Source: Achromobacter xylosoxidans A8
GTDB lineage: Bacteria > Pseudomonadota > Gammaproteobacteria > Burkholderiales > Burkholderiaceae_B
Direction: 5' to 3'
Length of the DNA stretch: 64,000 nucleotides
NCBI RefSeq assembly: GCF_000165835.1
Contig: NC_014640.1
Location: forward strand, 6,634,001-6,698,000
The first letter of the stretch is position 1. Every line of letters begins with the position of its first letter. The position numbers and the translations under genes were made by a program. Below, one piece after another: positions 36,148-45,149 of this stretch. Below the pieces are notes generated by a model. That model did not search any database and was not told the DNA's origin. It was given only the letters and a program-made list of their open reading frames with translations.

Positions 36148-36479
36148 TTGAGTGACTCCATGGCGCGGCCGCAGTACAAACTCGATAGTGTCTTCATGAC
36201 CTGGCTGACCTCGAAACTGGCCATCTGGTAGTAGACGTACTTGCCCTCGCGCCGCGTTGCGACCAGTCCTTCATCGCGCAGCACGCCCAATTGCTGGGAC
36301 AGCGTGGGCTGATGGATGCCAGTCAGCGATTCGAGTTCGCTCACGTTGCGTTCGTTCTGGACCAGCTGGCACAGCAGCAGCAAGCGGTCTTCGTTGGCCA
36401 GCGCCTTGAGCAGCGCGCAGGCCTGGGAGGCGGATTCGCGCAAGACGGCGACTTCGCACTCGGTCAGGGCTTCATTCAT
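36144..36479 (-). CDS. ArsR-family persulfide-sensing repressor (BigR/SqrR type)
   Basis: 111 residues, winged HTH (SELESLTGIHQPTLSQQLGVLRDEGL at about 47-72). It has Cys37 and Cys103, 66 residues apart, the same spacing as the redox pair of BigR (Cys42/Cys108); Cys8 and Cys21 are extra. BigR/SqrR form a di- or tetrasulfide on exposure to sulfane sulfur and release DNA. First gene of a five-gene operon and divergent from a persulfide dioxygenase across an AT-rich palindromic spacer, exactly the bigR layout. Confidence 0.92.
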   Translation of the reverse strand: MNEALTECEVAVLRESASQACALLKALANEDRLLLLCQLVQNERNVSELESLTGIHQPTLSQQLGVLRDEGLVATRREGKYVYYQMASFEVSQVMKTLSSLYCGRAMESLK

Positions 36480-36525
36480 TTGATACGTATCAATCGGCGT
36501 GAGGGAGTTTGATCATTATATTTAC

Positions 36526-36551
36526 CAATATAATATTCAACAATATTATTG
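36526..36551. promoter_or_regulatory. Probable BigR/SqrR-type operator between the repressor and the dioxygenase
   Basis: AT-rich imperfect dyad (CAATATAATATT versus AATATTATTG) in the 111-bp divergent spacer between the ArsR-family gene and the metallo-hydrolase. It contrasts sharply with the GC-rich surroundings and would overlap both promoters. Confidence 0.65.
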
Positions 36552-36590
36552 AAATACATATAGTGTTTCATCGTGCAGCGACTCGCTGCG

Positions 36591-37466
36591 ATGCGAGCGT
36601 TCATGTCTCCCCAGATCCAGGCCTTTTTCGATCCCGTCACCGCCACCGTCACCTACGTCGTGCATGAGCCCGCGCCGGGCGGCGCCTGCGCCATCATCGA
36701 CTCGGTGCTGGACTACGACCCCAAGTCCGGACGCTGCAGCACCGCCAGCGCCGACCGGGTGGCCGACTACGTGCGCCAGCACGGCCTGAAGACCGAATGG
36801 CTGCTGGAAACCCACGCGCATGCCGACCACCTGTCGGCGGCGCCCTATCTGCAGCGGCAGCTCGGCGGCGTCATCGCCATCGGCCAGAGCATCCAGACCG
36901 TGCAGGGCGTGTTCAAGAAGATCTTCAACCTGGAACCGGAGTTCCAGCTGGACGGCTCGCAGTTCGGCCATCTGTTCGCCGACGGCGAAACCTTCCGCAT
37001 CGGCGCGCTGACGGCGCAGGCCATCCACGTGCCCGGCCACACCCCGGCCGACATGGCCTACCTGATCGGCGACGCCGCTTTCGTCGGCGACACGCTGTTC
37101 ATGCCGGACGTGGGCACGGCGCGCTGCGACTTCCCCGGCGGCGACGCCCATCAGCTCTACCGTTCCATCCAGCGGCTGCTGAGCCTGCCCGCCGGGACGC
37201 GGCTGCACATGTGCCACGACTACCCGCCCGCCGGACGCGACGCCTCCTGGCAGAGCACGGTGGCCGAACAGCGCCGCGCCAACATCCACGTGCGCGATGG
37301 CGTCAGCGAAGATGAATTCGTGGCCATGCGCACGCGGCGTGATGCCACGCTTTCCATGCCCACCCTCATCCTGCCCGCCATCCAGGTGAACATCCGCGCC
37401 GGCCACTTCCCGCCGCCCGAAGACAACGGCGTGCGCTATCTGAAAATACCCGTCGACGCGCTCTGA
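36591..37466 (+). CDS. Persulfide dioxygenase (ETHE1/Blh-type metallo-beta-lactamase fold)
   Basis: 291 residues. Oxidises glutathione persulfide to sulfite. The metallo-hydrolase motif THAHADHLSAAPYL (about 80-93), VPGHTPADM, FVGDTLFMPDVGTARCDFPGG and MCHDYPP give the iron ligands and are typical of Blh/ETHE1. ATG at 36591 is used; the ATG at 36603 (MSPQIQAFFDP) is an equally plausible start. Divergent from the BigR-like repressor. It lacks the DUF442 domain fused in some homologues. Confidence 0.92.
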   Translation: MRAFMSPQIQAFFDPVTATVTYVVHEPAPGGACAIIDSVLDYDPKSGRCSTASADRVADYVRQHGLKTEWLLETHAHADHLSAAPYLQRQLGGVIAIGQSIQTVQGVFKKIFNLEPEFQLDGSQFGHLFADGETFRIGALTAQAIHVPGHTPADMAYLIGDAAFVGDTLFMPDVGTARCDFPGGDAHQLYRSIQRLLSLPAGTRLHMCHDYPPAGRDASWQSTVAEQRRANIHVRDGVSEDEFVAMRTRRDATLSMPTLILPAIQVNIRAGHFPPPEDNGVRYLKIPVDAL

Positions 37467-37560
37467 CAGCGGCGGCGGGCACCGCGATCCGGGCTTGCGC
37501 GCCCCGGGCTTATCCCGCAAGATCGTCCGATCGCAGAATTGCCGATCAGACGGATCCCCC

Positions 37561-39027
37561 ATGTTTGCAGAAGCCGAAGCCGACCCCAGCCTATCCAAGG
37601 AAGAATTCAAGCCGCTGGAGGCGAAGCTGCGCGTCGCCTTGCTGAACGCGCAGTACCAGCGCCTGCAGAAGGCCGACAAGACGCTGCTGATCGTGATCGC
37701 GGGCATAGACGGCGCCGGCAAGGGCGCCACCGTCAACCTGCTGAACGAGTGGATGGATCCGCGCCACATCAAGACGCTGGCCTACGGGCCGCGTGAAGGC
37801 GCCGCGCTGCAGCGTCCGCCATTCTGGCGCTATTGGAACGACCTGCCGCCCAAAGGCAGCACCGGCATCGTCTTCGGATCCTGGTACGCGCCGCTGCTGT
37901 TCGAGGCCACGCGCAAGAAGCCTGACCAGAACAGCATCGAGGCGCAAGCCGCGGCCATCCGCCACTTCGAGGCCATGCTCGCCGCCGAAGGCGTGCAGAT
38001 CGTCAAGCTCTGGTTCCATTTGTCGGCCAAGGCGCAGAAGGCCCGCGCCGAACGCCTGCTGGCCAGCCCCGAAACCTCCTGGCAGGTCAGCCCGATCGAC
38101 CTGAAGGTCTACAAGAAGTACGACCGCATCCGCAACGCCGGCCAGGTGGTGCTGAACCGCACGGACAGCGGCCACGCGCCCTGGGTCGTGATCCCCAGCG
38201 CGGACGAGGACATCCGCGCCGCGCGCACCGCCGAAGCGGTGCTGGCCGCCATGCGCCAGCGCGGCGTGCCGCGCATCCCGCCCGCCTTCGTGGCGCATGC
38301 CCGGACCACCCGCGTCGTCGACCGCCTGGGCGAACTGGACTACGAGGCCAAGACCGACAAGGACGATTACGAATCCGAACTGGGCCTGCTGCAAGGCCGG
38401 CTGGCGCGGGCGGCGCGCTCAAAGAAATTCCAGGAACGCTCGCTGGTGCTGGTATTCGAGGGCCAGGACGCGGCTGGCAAGGGCGGCGCGATCCGCCGTG
38501 TGACGCATGCGCTGGACGCGCGGCAGTTCGACATCACGCCCGTATCCGCGCCCAACAGCGAGGAACAGGCCAGGCCCTATCTGTGGCGCTTCTGGCGTCA
38601 CGTGCCGCGCCATGGGCGCATCGCCATCTTCGACCGGTCCTGGTATGGCCGCGTGCTGGTCGAGCGCGTCGAAAAACTGACCGCGCCTGCCAACTGGCGC
38701 CGCGCCTACGCCGAGATCAACGACTTCGAGGGGCAACTGGCGGCCAGCGGCGCGCTGGTGCTGAAGTTCTGGCTGGCCGTGACGCCGGACGTGCAGCTGG
38801 AGCGCTTCAAGGAACGCGAGAATTCCCCCTTCAAGAATTTCAAGATCACGGCCGACGACTGGCGCAACCGCGACAAATGGAAGGACTACGCGGCCGCGGC
38901 CAACGAGATGCTGGCGCGTACCGACCTCGCGCACGCGCCCTGGCATCTGGTGTCGGCCAACGACAAGCGCTACGCTCGATTGCAAGTGCTGCGACACATC
39001 GTCGAAGCCATGGAAGACCAACTCTGA
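37561..39027 (+). CDS. pap: Polyphosphate kinase 2, double-domain class II type (polyphosphate:AMP phosphotransferase)
   Basis: 488 residues with two PPK2 domains. The first (about 15-240) has Walker A GIDGAGKG (48-55) but a degenerate Walker B (VFGSWYAP); the second (about 285-488) has GQDAAGKGG (301-309) and an intact FDRSWYGR (357-364). That arrangement is typical of class II PPK2/Pap, in which only the C-terminal domain is catalytic and polyphosphate phosphorylates AMP to ADP. Monocistronic or leading the small run of genes to 39961. Confidence 0.93.
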   Translation: MFAEAEADPSLSKEEFKPLEAKLRVALLNAQYQRLQKADKTLLIVIAGIDGAGKGATVNLLNEWMDPRHIKTLAYGPREGAALQRPPFWRYWNDLPPKGSTGIVFGSWYAPLLFEATRKKPDQNSIEAQAAAIRHFEAMLAAEGVQIVKLWFHLSAKAQKARAERLLASPETSWQVSPIDLKVYKKYDRIRNAGQVVLNRTDSGHAPWVVIPSADEDIRAARTAEAVLAAMRQRGVPRIPPAFVAHARTTRVVDRLGELDYEAKTDKDDYESELGLLQGRLARAARSKKFQERSLVLVFEGQDAAGKGGAIRRVTHALDARQFDITPVSAPNSEEQARPYLWRFWRHVPRHGRIAIFDRSWYGRVLVERVEKLTAPANWRRAYAEINDFEGQLAASGALVLKFWLAVTPDVQLERFKERENSPFKNFKITADDWRNRDKWKDYAAAANEMLARTDLAHAPWHLVSANDKRYARLQVLRHIVEAMEDQL

Positions 39028-39050
39028 ATCCCGCCTGGAGGCCGCAAGCC

Positions 39051-39500
39051 ATGAGTACCGCAGAAATCCGTCCCATCGTCGCCGCCGACTTCGAGGCCTG
39101 GCTGCCACTTTGGAAGGGCTACCAGGACTTCTATCGCGTCAACATCGACGACGCGGTCACGCGCAACACCTGGGCGCGCTTCCTGGACCCTGCCGAACCC
39201 ATGCACGCGGCGCTGGCCTATGAAAGCGGCCGGGCCGTCGGCATGGTGCACTGGATCTTCCACCGCTCCACCTGGACGGCGGGCGACTACTGCTATCTGC
39301 AAGACCTGTACGTAGACCCGGACGTGCGCGGCACCGGCGCCGGCCGCAAGCTGATCGAACACGTGTACGCGCAGGCCGCCGCCGCCAACTGCTCGCGCGT
39401 GTACTGGCTGACGCACGAGGCCAACGCCACCGCCATCCAGCTCTACGACCGCATCGCCGACCGCTCCGGCTTCATCCAGTACCGCAAGGTGATGCCGTGA
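39051..39500 (+). CDS. GNAT-family N-acetyltransferase
   Basis: 149 residues. The acetyl-CoA loop VDPDVRGTGAGRKLIEHV (about 86-103) and the preceding YCYLQDLYV strand are standard GNAT motifs; the C-terminus LYDRIADRSGFIQYRKVMP is also typical. GGAG lies about 10 bases before the ATG. The stop overlaps the GTG of the next gene (GTGA), so translation is coupled to the HIT protein. Substrate unknown. Confidence 0.9.
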   Translation: MSTAEIRPIVAADFEAWLPLWKGYQDFYRVNIDDAVTRNTWARFLDPAEPMHAALAYESGRAVGMVHWIFHRSTWTAGDYCYLQDLYVDPDVRGTGAGRKLIEHVYAQAAAANCSRVYWLTHEANATAIQLYDRIADRSGFIQYRKVMP

Positions 39501-39961
39501 GCGCACGCGATCCCAACTGTCCGCTATGCCAGGAAGACGGCGGCACGCTGCTGTGGCGTGGCCCGCACTTACGCATCATCGAGGTGGACGACCCCGACTA
39601 TCCGGGCTTCACGCGGGTGATCTGGAACGGCCACCTGGCCGAAATGACCAGCCTGTCCACCGACGGCCGCGACCTGCTGATGCGGGCCGTGTACGTGGTG
39701 GAGGAAGCGCAACAATCGGTCCTGGGACCCGACAAGATCAACCTGGCTTCGCTGGGCAACATGGTGCCGCACCTGCATTGGCATGTGATCCCGCGCTGGC
39801 GCGGCGACCGCCATTTCCCCGATCCGATCTGGGCGCCGCCGCGCGTCGCCGCCGGCGCGGAATCCGCGGAATGGCAGGAGCGTCAGGCGCGCGTGCAGGC
39901 GCTGCTGCCGCGCTACCGCGACCGGCTGGTCGAGGCCATGAACGCCCTGCTCTGGCACTGA
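39497..39961 (+). CDS. HIT-family nucleotide hydrolase/transferase
   Basis: 154 residues with a GTG start overlapping the acetyltransferase stop. The histidine triad PHLHWHVIPRW gives His92, His94 and His96, the last being the nucleophile region. An N-terminal CPLC pair (Cys8/Cys11) may bind zinc. HIT proteins hydrolyse nucleoside phosphoramidates or related dinucleotides. Confidence 0.92.
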   Translation: MSARDPNCPLCQEDGGTLLWRGPHLRIIEVDDPDYPGFTRVIWNGHLAEMTSLSTDGRDLLMRAVYVVEEAQQSVLGPDKINLASLGNMVPHLHWHVIPRWRGDRHFPDPIWAPPRVAAGAESAEWQERQARVQALLPRYRDRLVEAMNALLWH

Positions 39962-39974
39962 GCCGCCGCCCGCC

Positions 39975-41132
39975 TCAGGCGATGCGCGCCGATCCCCGCA
40001 GTTCCGCCAGCCAGCCGGCATAGGCCTGTTCCACCAGGGCCGCCGTGCGTTCGGCGGAAAACTGGCCCTGGCCCCGGATCAGCTCCCGGCCCGCGTCGCC
40101 CATGCGGCGGCGCAGCGCAGGATCGGCCAACAGGCTTTCCAGCGCGCCCGCCAATGCCGCCGGATCGGCAGGCGGCACCAGCAGACCCGTCACGCCAGCC
40201 TGCATGGTTTCCGGCACGCCGCCCACATTGGTGCCCACCACCGGCAGCCCCATGGCCGCGGCCTCGATGAATACCGTGCCCAGGGCCTCGCGCAGCGTCG
40301 GCAGCGCGAACACGTCGAAGGCAGTCAGGACGTTGCCGATGTCGTCGCGCCGGCCCGTGAAATGCACGCGCTGGGCCAGGCCCAACGCCTCCGCCTGTGT
40401 CCGCAACTGCCCGCCCATGGGCTGGCCTTCGCCCACCAGCACCAGATGGGCATTCGGGAACGTGGCGGAAATGCGATGGAAGGCGTCGATCAGATCGCAA
40501 TGGCCCTTGTCCGCCCGCATCACGGCCACGCAACCGACCACCAGCGCGTCCTCGGGCAGGCCGAGTTCGCGCCTGACGCAGACGCCGCTTTGCACCTGGG
40601 GCAGCACCACCGGCGAATGGATGGTGGCGATGGCCTCCGGCCGCGCGCCCCCGTCCAGCAACTGCCCGCGCACGTAGCGGCTGACGGCGATGACGCGATG
40701 CGCCAGCCAGGTATAGGCGTAAAGGGAATTGATGGGCTTGGCCAGATGGCGCGTGCGCACGATGAGCCGCGTGCCGGCCAGGCGGGCCGCGATCGCGCCC
40801 AACACCGTATCGCGGCGGCTGTGCGTATTGACCACGTCAAAGCGCCCGCCACGCAACAGGCGGCGCATGACGGCGACGCAACGCACGAAATTGAGCGGGC
40901 CGTCCATGGCAACGAGATGCACCGTAAAGCCGACCTCGCGCAAACGCCTGCCCAGTTCCGCGTCGGGTTGGCAGACCGCTTCCAGATGATGGCCGCGCTC
41001 GCGCATGGCGATCATCTCCTTGTAGATGCAGAACTCCTGGCCGCCGAACGATGTGGCGGCTTCCGTATGCAGGATGCGCAGGCGCGCGTCGGGGCCGGGC
41101 CGGGCCTGGAGCGATTCGTTGGGATCCGGCAT
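39975..41132 (-). CDS. Glycosyltransferase family 4 protein
   Basis: 385 residues with two Rossmann-like domains. The N-terminal part has RILHTEAATSFGGQEFCIYKE (about 18-38) and VVNTHSRRD; the C-terminal donor domain has GEGQPMGGQLR and the E-X7-E motif region REALGTVFIEAAAMGLPVVGTNVGG. Typical GT4 (GT-B) enzyme acting on a sugar acceptor in LPS or exopolysaccharide synthesis. It starts 2 bp after the stop of the preceding small gene, so the two form an operon. Confidence 0.9.
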   Translation of the reverse strand: MPDPNESLQARPGPDARLRILHTEAATSFGGQEFCIYKEMIAMRERGHHLEAVCQPDAELGRRLREVGFTVHLVAMDGPLNFVRCVAVMRRLLRGGRFDVVNTHSRRDTVLGAIAARLAGTRLIVRTRHLAKPINSLYAYTWLAHRVIAVSRYVRGQLLDGGARPEAIATIHSPVVLPQVQSGVCVRRELGLPEDALVVGCVAVMRADKGHCDLIDAFHRISATFPNAHLVLVGEGQPMGGQLRTQAEALGLAQRVHFTGRRDDIGNVLTAFDVFALPTLREALGTVFIEAAAMGLPVVGTNVGGVPETMQAGVTGLLVPPADPAALAGALESLLADPALRRRMGDAGRELIRGQGQFSAERTAALVEQAYAGWLAELRGSARIA

Positions 41133-41134
41133 GA

Positions 41135-41512
41135 TCAGGGATGGCCGCCTTGAGAGGTGTCCGCGTCGCTCCAGCGGCGGCCCTGCGACAGCAGGTAGGC
41201 CTCCAGGTAAGAAATGTCTTCCTGGTCCAGCGCCACCGCACCCGCGCTGGCGTGATCGCGCGGGCACTCGGAAGCCTGCAGCCGGTTTTCGGACCAGACG
41301 CGGGCCGCGCCAGTGCGGGACAGTTCAAAGCGCGCGCCCGCGCGCGCCCAGCCCAGCAGGCGTGCGCTGGGAATCAGTTGCCGGGTTTGGTAGATGCCGT
41401 GCGAACTGGGAGCCGCGGGCACGGTCAGTGTGTCACCGACATCCACCAGGCGGCTCGCGGCGCCGGGCTTGCCGGGCGTATAGGTCAATACCGTAAGAGG
41501 GCGTAGTGGCAT
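41135..41512 (-). CDS. Hypothetical protein upstream of the glycosyltransferase
   Basis: 125 residues, not recognised. Begins MPLRPLTVLTYTPGKPGAAS; composition is soluble, with a short C-terminal acidic segment (LDQEDISYLEAYLLSQGRRW) and one cysteine. No signal peptide, no membrane helix. No clear RBS is present at the ATG. The case for a real gene is the tight 2-bp junction with the glycosyltransferase and normal codon bias; it might assist the enzyme or be a polysaccharide-related regulator (inference). Confidence 0.6.
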   Translation of the reverse strand: MPLRPLTVLTYTPGKPGAASRLVDVGDTLTVPAAPSSHGIYQTRQLIPSARLLGWARAGARFELSRTGAARVWSENRLQASECPRDHASAGAVALDQEDISYLEAYLLSQGRRWSDADTSQGGHP

Positions 41513-41550
41513 TTAGCTAGCAAGAGTCGCCAGGCGGCCTTGCAAGCCAC

Positions 41551-41629
41551 ATACTGGTCGGGATTCAACGAAAGGGTTCGGTCGCCGAGCAAGCAACGCC
41601 AAGAATTCGACGCTGATTGGCTGTTTTTT
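41551..41629 (+). ncRNA. Possible structured leader RNA (riboswitch candidate) upstream of nhaA
   Basis: In the 228-bp leader of nhaA, a segment rich in short complementary blocks is followed by the hairpin GCCAA/TTGGC (41598-41602 with 41617-41621) and a run of six T (41624-41629), i.e. an intrinsic terminator about 110 bp before the coding start. This attenuator layout and its place before nhaA fit the nhaA-I/nhaA-II (lithium) riboswitch classes, but I did not verify the consensus. Confidence 0.35.
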
Positions 41630-41740
41630 CAAATAAATGAAAGACGTTCGACGAAATAGAAGAGTCCCGAAATGCCAATTCAGGTAAAATTCAGGAATGA
41701 AACGCGCATCTTATCAAAACGTAAGCAAAGCCGGTACTGC

Positions 41741-42961
41741 ATGAATTCACAGCCCGTACCGCCCCACAAACCGGTCTCGTTCCTGCAAGCGTTCCTCCGT
41801 TCCGAAGCGCTGGGCGGCTATGTCCTGATGCTGGCCGCGCTGGTCGCGCTGGTGGTTGCCAACAGCCCGGCCGCGCCCGCCTATTTCAGCGTGCTGGAAA
41901 CCAAGCTCGGCTTCCACGTCGGTCCGGTCCTGCTCAAGGAAACCGTGCTGCACTGGATCAACGACGGCCTGATGGCCGTGTTCTTCCTGCTGGTCGGACT
42001 GGAAATCAAGCGCGAGGTCCTGGACGGCCAGCTACGCGGCGCCGCCCGCATCGTGCTGCCCGGCATCGCCGCCCTGGGCGGCATGGCGTTGCCGGCGCTG
42101 ATCTATGTGCTGATCAACTTCGGCAGTCCCGACACCCTGCGCGGCTGGGCCATCCCCGCCGCGACCGACATCGCCTTCGCGCTGGGCATCCTGGCGCTGC
42201 TGGGCAGCCGCGTGCCGACCTCGCTGAAGATCTTCCTGACGGCGCTGGCCATCCTGGACGACCTGGGCGCCATCGTCATCATCGCCCTGTTCTATACCGC
42301 CGAACTGAATGTGTTCGCGCTGAGCATGGCGGGCGCCCTGCTGGCCTGCCTGTTCTGCCTGAACCGCGCCGGCGTGCTGCGGCTGACGCCCTACCTGCTG
42401 ATCGGCGCGGTGCTGTGGTACTTCGTCCTGAAGTCCGGCGTGCATGCCACGCTGGCCGGCGTGGCGCTGGCGCTGACCATTCCGCTGCGCCCGCAAAACC
42501 AGGGCCATCCCGGCGCGCATTCGCCCCTGCATGTGCTGGAGCACGCGCTGCACAAGCCGGTGGCGCTGCTGATCGTGCCGATTTTCGGCTTCGCCAACGC
42601 CGGCGTGTCGTTCGCCGGCATGGGCCTGGGCAGCCTGGCGCAGCCCGTACCCCTGGGCGTGGCGCTGGGCCTGTTCCTGGGCAAGCAGCTGGGCGTATTC
42701 GGTTTTGCCTGGCTGGCCATCAAGAGCGGCATTGCCACCCTGCCGCGCCACGCCAGCTTCACGCAGCTATATGGCGTGTCCCTGCTGTGCGGCATCGGCT
42801 TCACCATGAGCCTGTTCATCGGCGCCCTGGCATTCACCGATCCGGCCGCCATCGACGCCACCAAGATCGGCGTGCTAACGGGTTCGCTGGCGTCCGCCGT
42901 GGTCGGCTTCCTGCTGCTGCGCGCCTGCGGGACGCGCGCCGGCACCGCCGAAAATCCTTGA
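41741..42961 (+). CDS. nhaA: Na+/H+ antiporter NhaA
   Basis: 406 residues, about 12 membrane helices. Exchanges Na+ or Li+ for protons. The transport aspartates are Asp143 ([13 protein letters not shown]), Asp173 and Asp174 ([13 protein letters not shown]), matching E. coli D133/D163/D164 with an offset of 10. The ATG at 41741 ([11 protein letters not shown]) is used; the in-frame upstream ATG at 41672 lies in the leader. Confidence 0.97.
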   Translation: MNSQPVPPHKPVSFLQAFLRSEALGGYVLMLAALVALVVANSPAAPAYFSVLETKLGFHVGPVLLKETVLHWINDGLMAVFFLLVGLEIKREVLDGQLRGAARIVLPGIAALGGMALPALIYVLINFGSPDTLRGWAIPAATDIAFALGILALLGSRVPTSLKIFLTALAILDDLGAIVIIALFYTAELNVFALSMAGALLACLFCLNRAGVLRLTPYLLIGAVLWYFVLKSGVHATLAGVALALTIPLRPQNQGHPGAHSPLHVLEHALHKPVALLIVPIFGFANAGVSFAGMGLGSLAQPVPLGVALGLFLGKQLGVFGFAWLAIKSGIATLPRHASFTQLYGVSLLCGIGFTMSLFIGALAFTDPAAIDATKIGVLTGSLASAVVGFLLLRACGTRAGTAENP

Positions 42962-43029
42962 GCAGGGCCTGAGTACGGACGGCGGGCGCTAAAGTAGCGG
43001 GATCCGAAACCATTCCGGGAGCCGCCGCC

Positions 43030-43422
43030 ATGAAGCCGTCCGCCATCACCGTGCAACGCGTCTACGAGGGCTTGGGCCCGGAAGGCAGCTACCGGGCGCT
43101 GGTGGACCGCATGTGGCCGCGCGGGCTGCGCAAGGCGGATCTGCACCTGGACGAATGGGCCCGCGACATCGCGCCCACCCAGGAACTGTGCAAATGGTTC
43201 AGCCACATCGAGGAACGCTGGGAAGAATTCCGCCAGCGCTACCAAGCCGAACTGGCGGAACCCGAGCAGCAGGCCCGCATGGCCGCCTTGCTGGACGCGG
43301 CCGGCGACCGCCCGCTGACCCTGCTCTACGGCGCCCGCAACACCGAACATAATCAGGCCGTCGTGTTGCACGACGTCCTGCAGGACTATGTGCGCCATCA
43401 CCGCAAGCGCAAGAAGGCCTGA
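43030..43422 (+). CDS. DUF488-family protein
   Basis: 130 residues. Motifs VQRVYEGLGPEGSYRALVDRMWPRG (RVDRLWPRG-like), LHLDEWARDIAPTQELCKWFSH and LTLLYGARNTEHNQAVVL are the signature of DUF488 (YeaO-like) proteins. Biochemical function unknown. It has a GGGAG-type RBS and no obvious operon partner. Confidence 0.9.
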   Translation: MKPSAITVQRVYEGLGPEGSYRALVDRMWPRGLRKADLHLDEWARDIAPTQELCKWFSHIEERWEEFRQRYQAELAEPEQQARMAALLDAAGDRPLTLLYGARNTEHNQAVVLHDVLQDYVRHHRKRKKA

Positions 43423-43549
43423 ACCAGCACCCGCTTGCGCGTTCAGCCTGCTCTAATCCTGGAGCGCTACCATCAAGCCATGCTCCCCGCATCCGTGGGC
43501 GACAGGGCGTGGCCCGGCCCACCGGCAATCCCAACCCGGAGGTTCCAGC

Positions 43550-44335
43550 ATGCATAACCTGAATGGAAAAGTCGCCGTCGTCACCGGCGCAGCCAGCGGC
43601 ATCGGCAAGGAAATCGCCCTCACCCTCGCGCGCGCCGGTGCGGCAGTCGCCATCGCGGATCTGAACCAGGCAGGCGCCGACGCCGTCGCCCGCGAAATCG
43701 AACAGGCGGGCGGCAAGGCCATGGGCGTCGCCATGGACGTCACCAGCGAAGACGCCGTGAACCAGGGAATCGACCGCGTTGCCGCCGCCTACGGCAGCAT
43801 CGACATCTTGATCTCGAACGCGGGCATCCAGATCGTCAATCCCATCGAGAACTTCGCATTCTCGGACTGGAAGAAGATGCAGGCCATCCACGTGGACGGC
43901 GCATTCCTCACAACCAAGGCGGCGCTCAAGCACATGTACAAGGGCGACCGCGGCGGCGTGGTCATCTATATGGGCTCGGTCCATTCGCACGAAGCCTCGC
44001 CGCTGAAGTCCGCCTACGTGGCCGCCAAGCACGCCCTGCTAGGCCTGGCGCGCGTGCTGGCCAAGGAAGGCGCGGCGCACAATGTGCGCTCGCACGTCAT
44101 CTGCCCGGGTTTCGTGCGCACGCCGCTGGTGGAAAAGCAGATCCCCGAACAGGCCAAGGAACTGGGCATCAGCGAAGAGGACGTGGTCAAGAAGGTGATG
44201 CTGGGCGACACGGTCGACGGCGTCTTCACGACGGTCGAGGACGTGGCGCAGACCGCCCTGTTCCTGGCCGCCTTCCCCAGCGCCGCCTTCACGGGCCAGT
44301 CCTTCGTGGTCAGCCACGGCTGGTACATGCAGTGA
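43550..44335 (+). CDS. 3-Hydroxybutyrate dehydrogenase-like short-chain dehydrogenase
   Basis: 261 residues, classical [11 protein letters not shown] cofactor loop (13-20), NAG at 90-92, catalytic Ser143 ([10 protein letters not shown]), Tyr156 and Lys160 (SAYVAAKH). The [24 protein letters not shown] block and the C-terminal HGWYMQ are those of BdhA-type D-3-hydroxybutyrate dehydrogenases, so a role in poly-hydroxybutyrate or ketone-body turnover is likely. GGAGG precedes the ATG. Confidence 0.88.
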   Translation: MHNLNGKVAVVTGAASGIGKEIALTLARAGAAVAIADLNQAGADAVAREIEQAGGKAMGVAMDVTSEDAVNQGIDRVAAAYGSIDILISNAGIQIVNPIENFAFSDWKKMQAIHVDGAFLTTKAALKHMYKGDRGGVVIYMGSVHSHEASPLKSAYVAAKHALLGLARVLAKEGAAHNVRSHVICPGFVRTPLVEKQIPEQAKELGISEEDVVKKVMLGDTVDGVFTTVEDVAQTALFLAAFPSAAFTGQSFVVSHGWYMQ

Positions 44336-44435
44336 TTCGGCCCGCGCCGCCTATTGCCGCGCGGTCTTTGATACCCTAGCCCTCTTTGTGGACCGGCGCG
44401 CAATTGCGCGCCGGTCGCCTGCCTTGAGGAACCCC

Positions 44436-45098
44436 ATGTCTTTCAGCTCCGATGCCTGGGCGCGCAACGCCGCGCTGTACGAAACCACGCGCGACATGCC
44501 GTTCAACCAGGAACTGGCCAGCGGCCAGCTCGACGAGAACGCATTCAAGCACTACATGATCCAGGATGCGCACTACCTGGTGGCCTTCGGACGCGCACTC
44601 GCCATCGCCTCTGCCAAGGCCGATGACGCCGACGGCGTGGTGCAGTTCGCGGATGCGGCCAAAGGCGCGGTCGTCGCCGAACGCACGCTGCACGCGGGCT
44701 TTCTGAAGCAGTTCGGCATCGACGACGCCACCTTCGAAGCCACGCCGCTCACCCCGGCCTGCCACCACTACACCAGCTACCTGATCGCCACCGCCTGGAG
44801 CGCGCCGTACCCGGTGGCGCTGGCGGCCCTGCTGCCCTGCTTCTGGATCTATGCCGAAATCGGCCGCGAGATCCACGCGCGGGCGGCCCAACCCAATCCC
44901 TATGCGGCCTGGATCGAGGCCTATGCCTGCGAGGACTTCCACGCCCTGGTGCGCAGGGTCATCGCGACGGTCGACCGCGTCGCCGAACAGGCGTCCGCCG
45001 AAACGCTGGCGCAGATGCACGCGGCCTACACCCGCGCCGCGCAGCTGGAATGGATGTTCTGGGATTCGGCATATCGGCAGGACGGCTGGCCGGTCTGA
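44436..45098 (+). CDS. tenA: Aminopyrimidine aminohydrolase / thiaminase II (TenA)
   Basis: 220 residues, all-helical TenA fold. Hydrolyses aminopyrimidine derivatives for thiamin salvage. Asp44 (MIQDAHYLV) and Cys135 (LLPCFWIYAEIG) coincide with the catalytic residues of B. subtilis TenA by number as well as context; the C-terminal EWMFWDSAY supplies the late glutamate. GAGGA precedes the ATG. A strong GC hairpin follows at about 45115-45140. Confidence 0.94.
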   Translation: MSFSSDAWARNAALYETTRDMPFNQELASGQLDENAFKHYMIQDAHYLVAFGRALAIASAKADDADGVVQFADAAKGAVVAERTLHAGFLKQFGIDDATFEATPLTPACHHYTSYLIATAWSAPYPVALAALLPCFWIYAEIGREIHARAAQPNPYAAWIEAYACEDFHALVRRVIATVDRVAEQASAETLAQMHAAYTRAAQLEWMFWDSAYRQDGWPV

Positions 45099-45149
45099 AC
45101 GCCGGCGCAGCCGCCGGGCGCGCGTGTTCGTACGCGCACCCGGCCGCCG

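Noticed and set aside
45115..45140. GC hairpin between tenA and the TonB receptor as a bidirectional terminator
   Set aside because: The stem is good (CGGGCGCGCGT/ACGCGCACCCG type), but neither strand has a T-tract, so no terminator is called.
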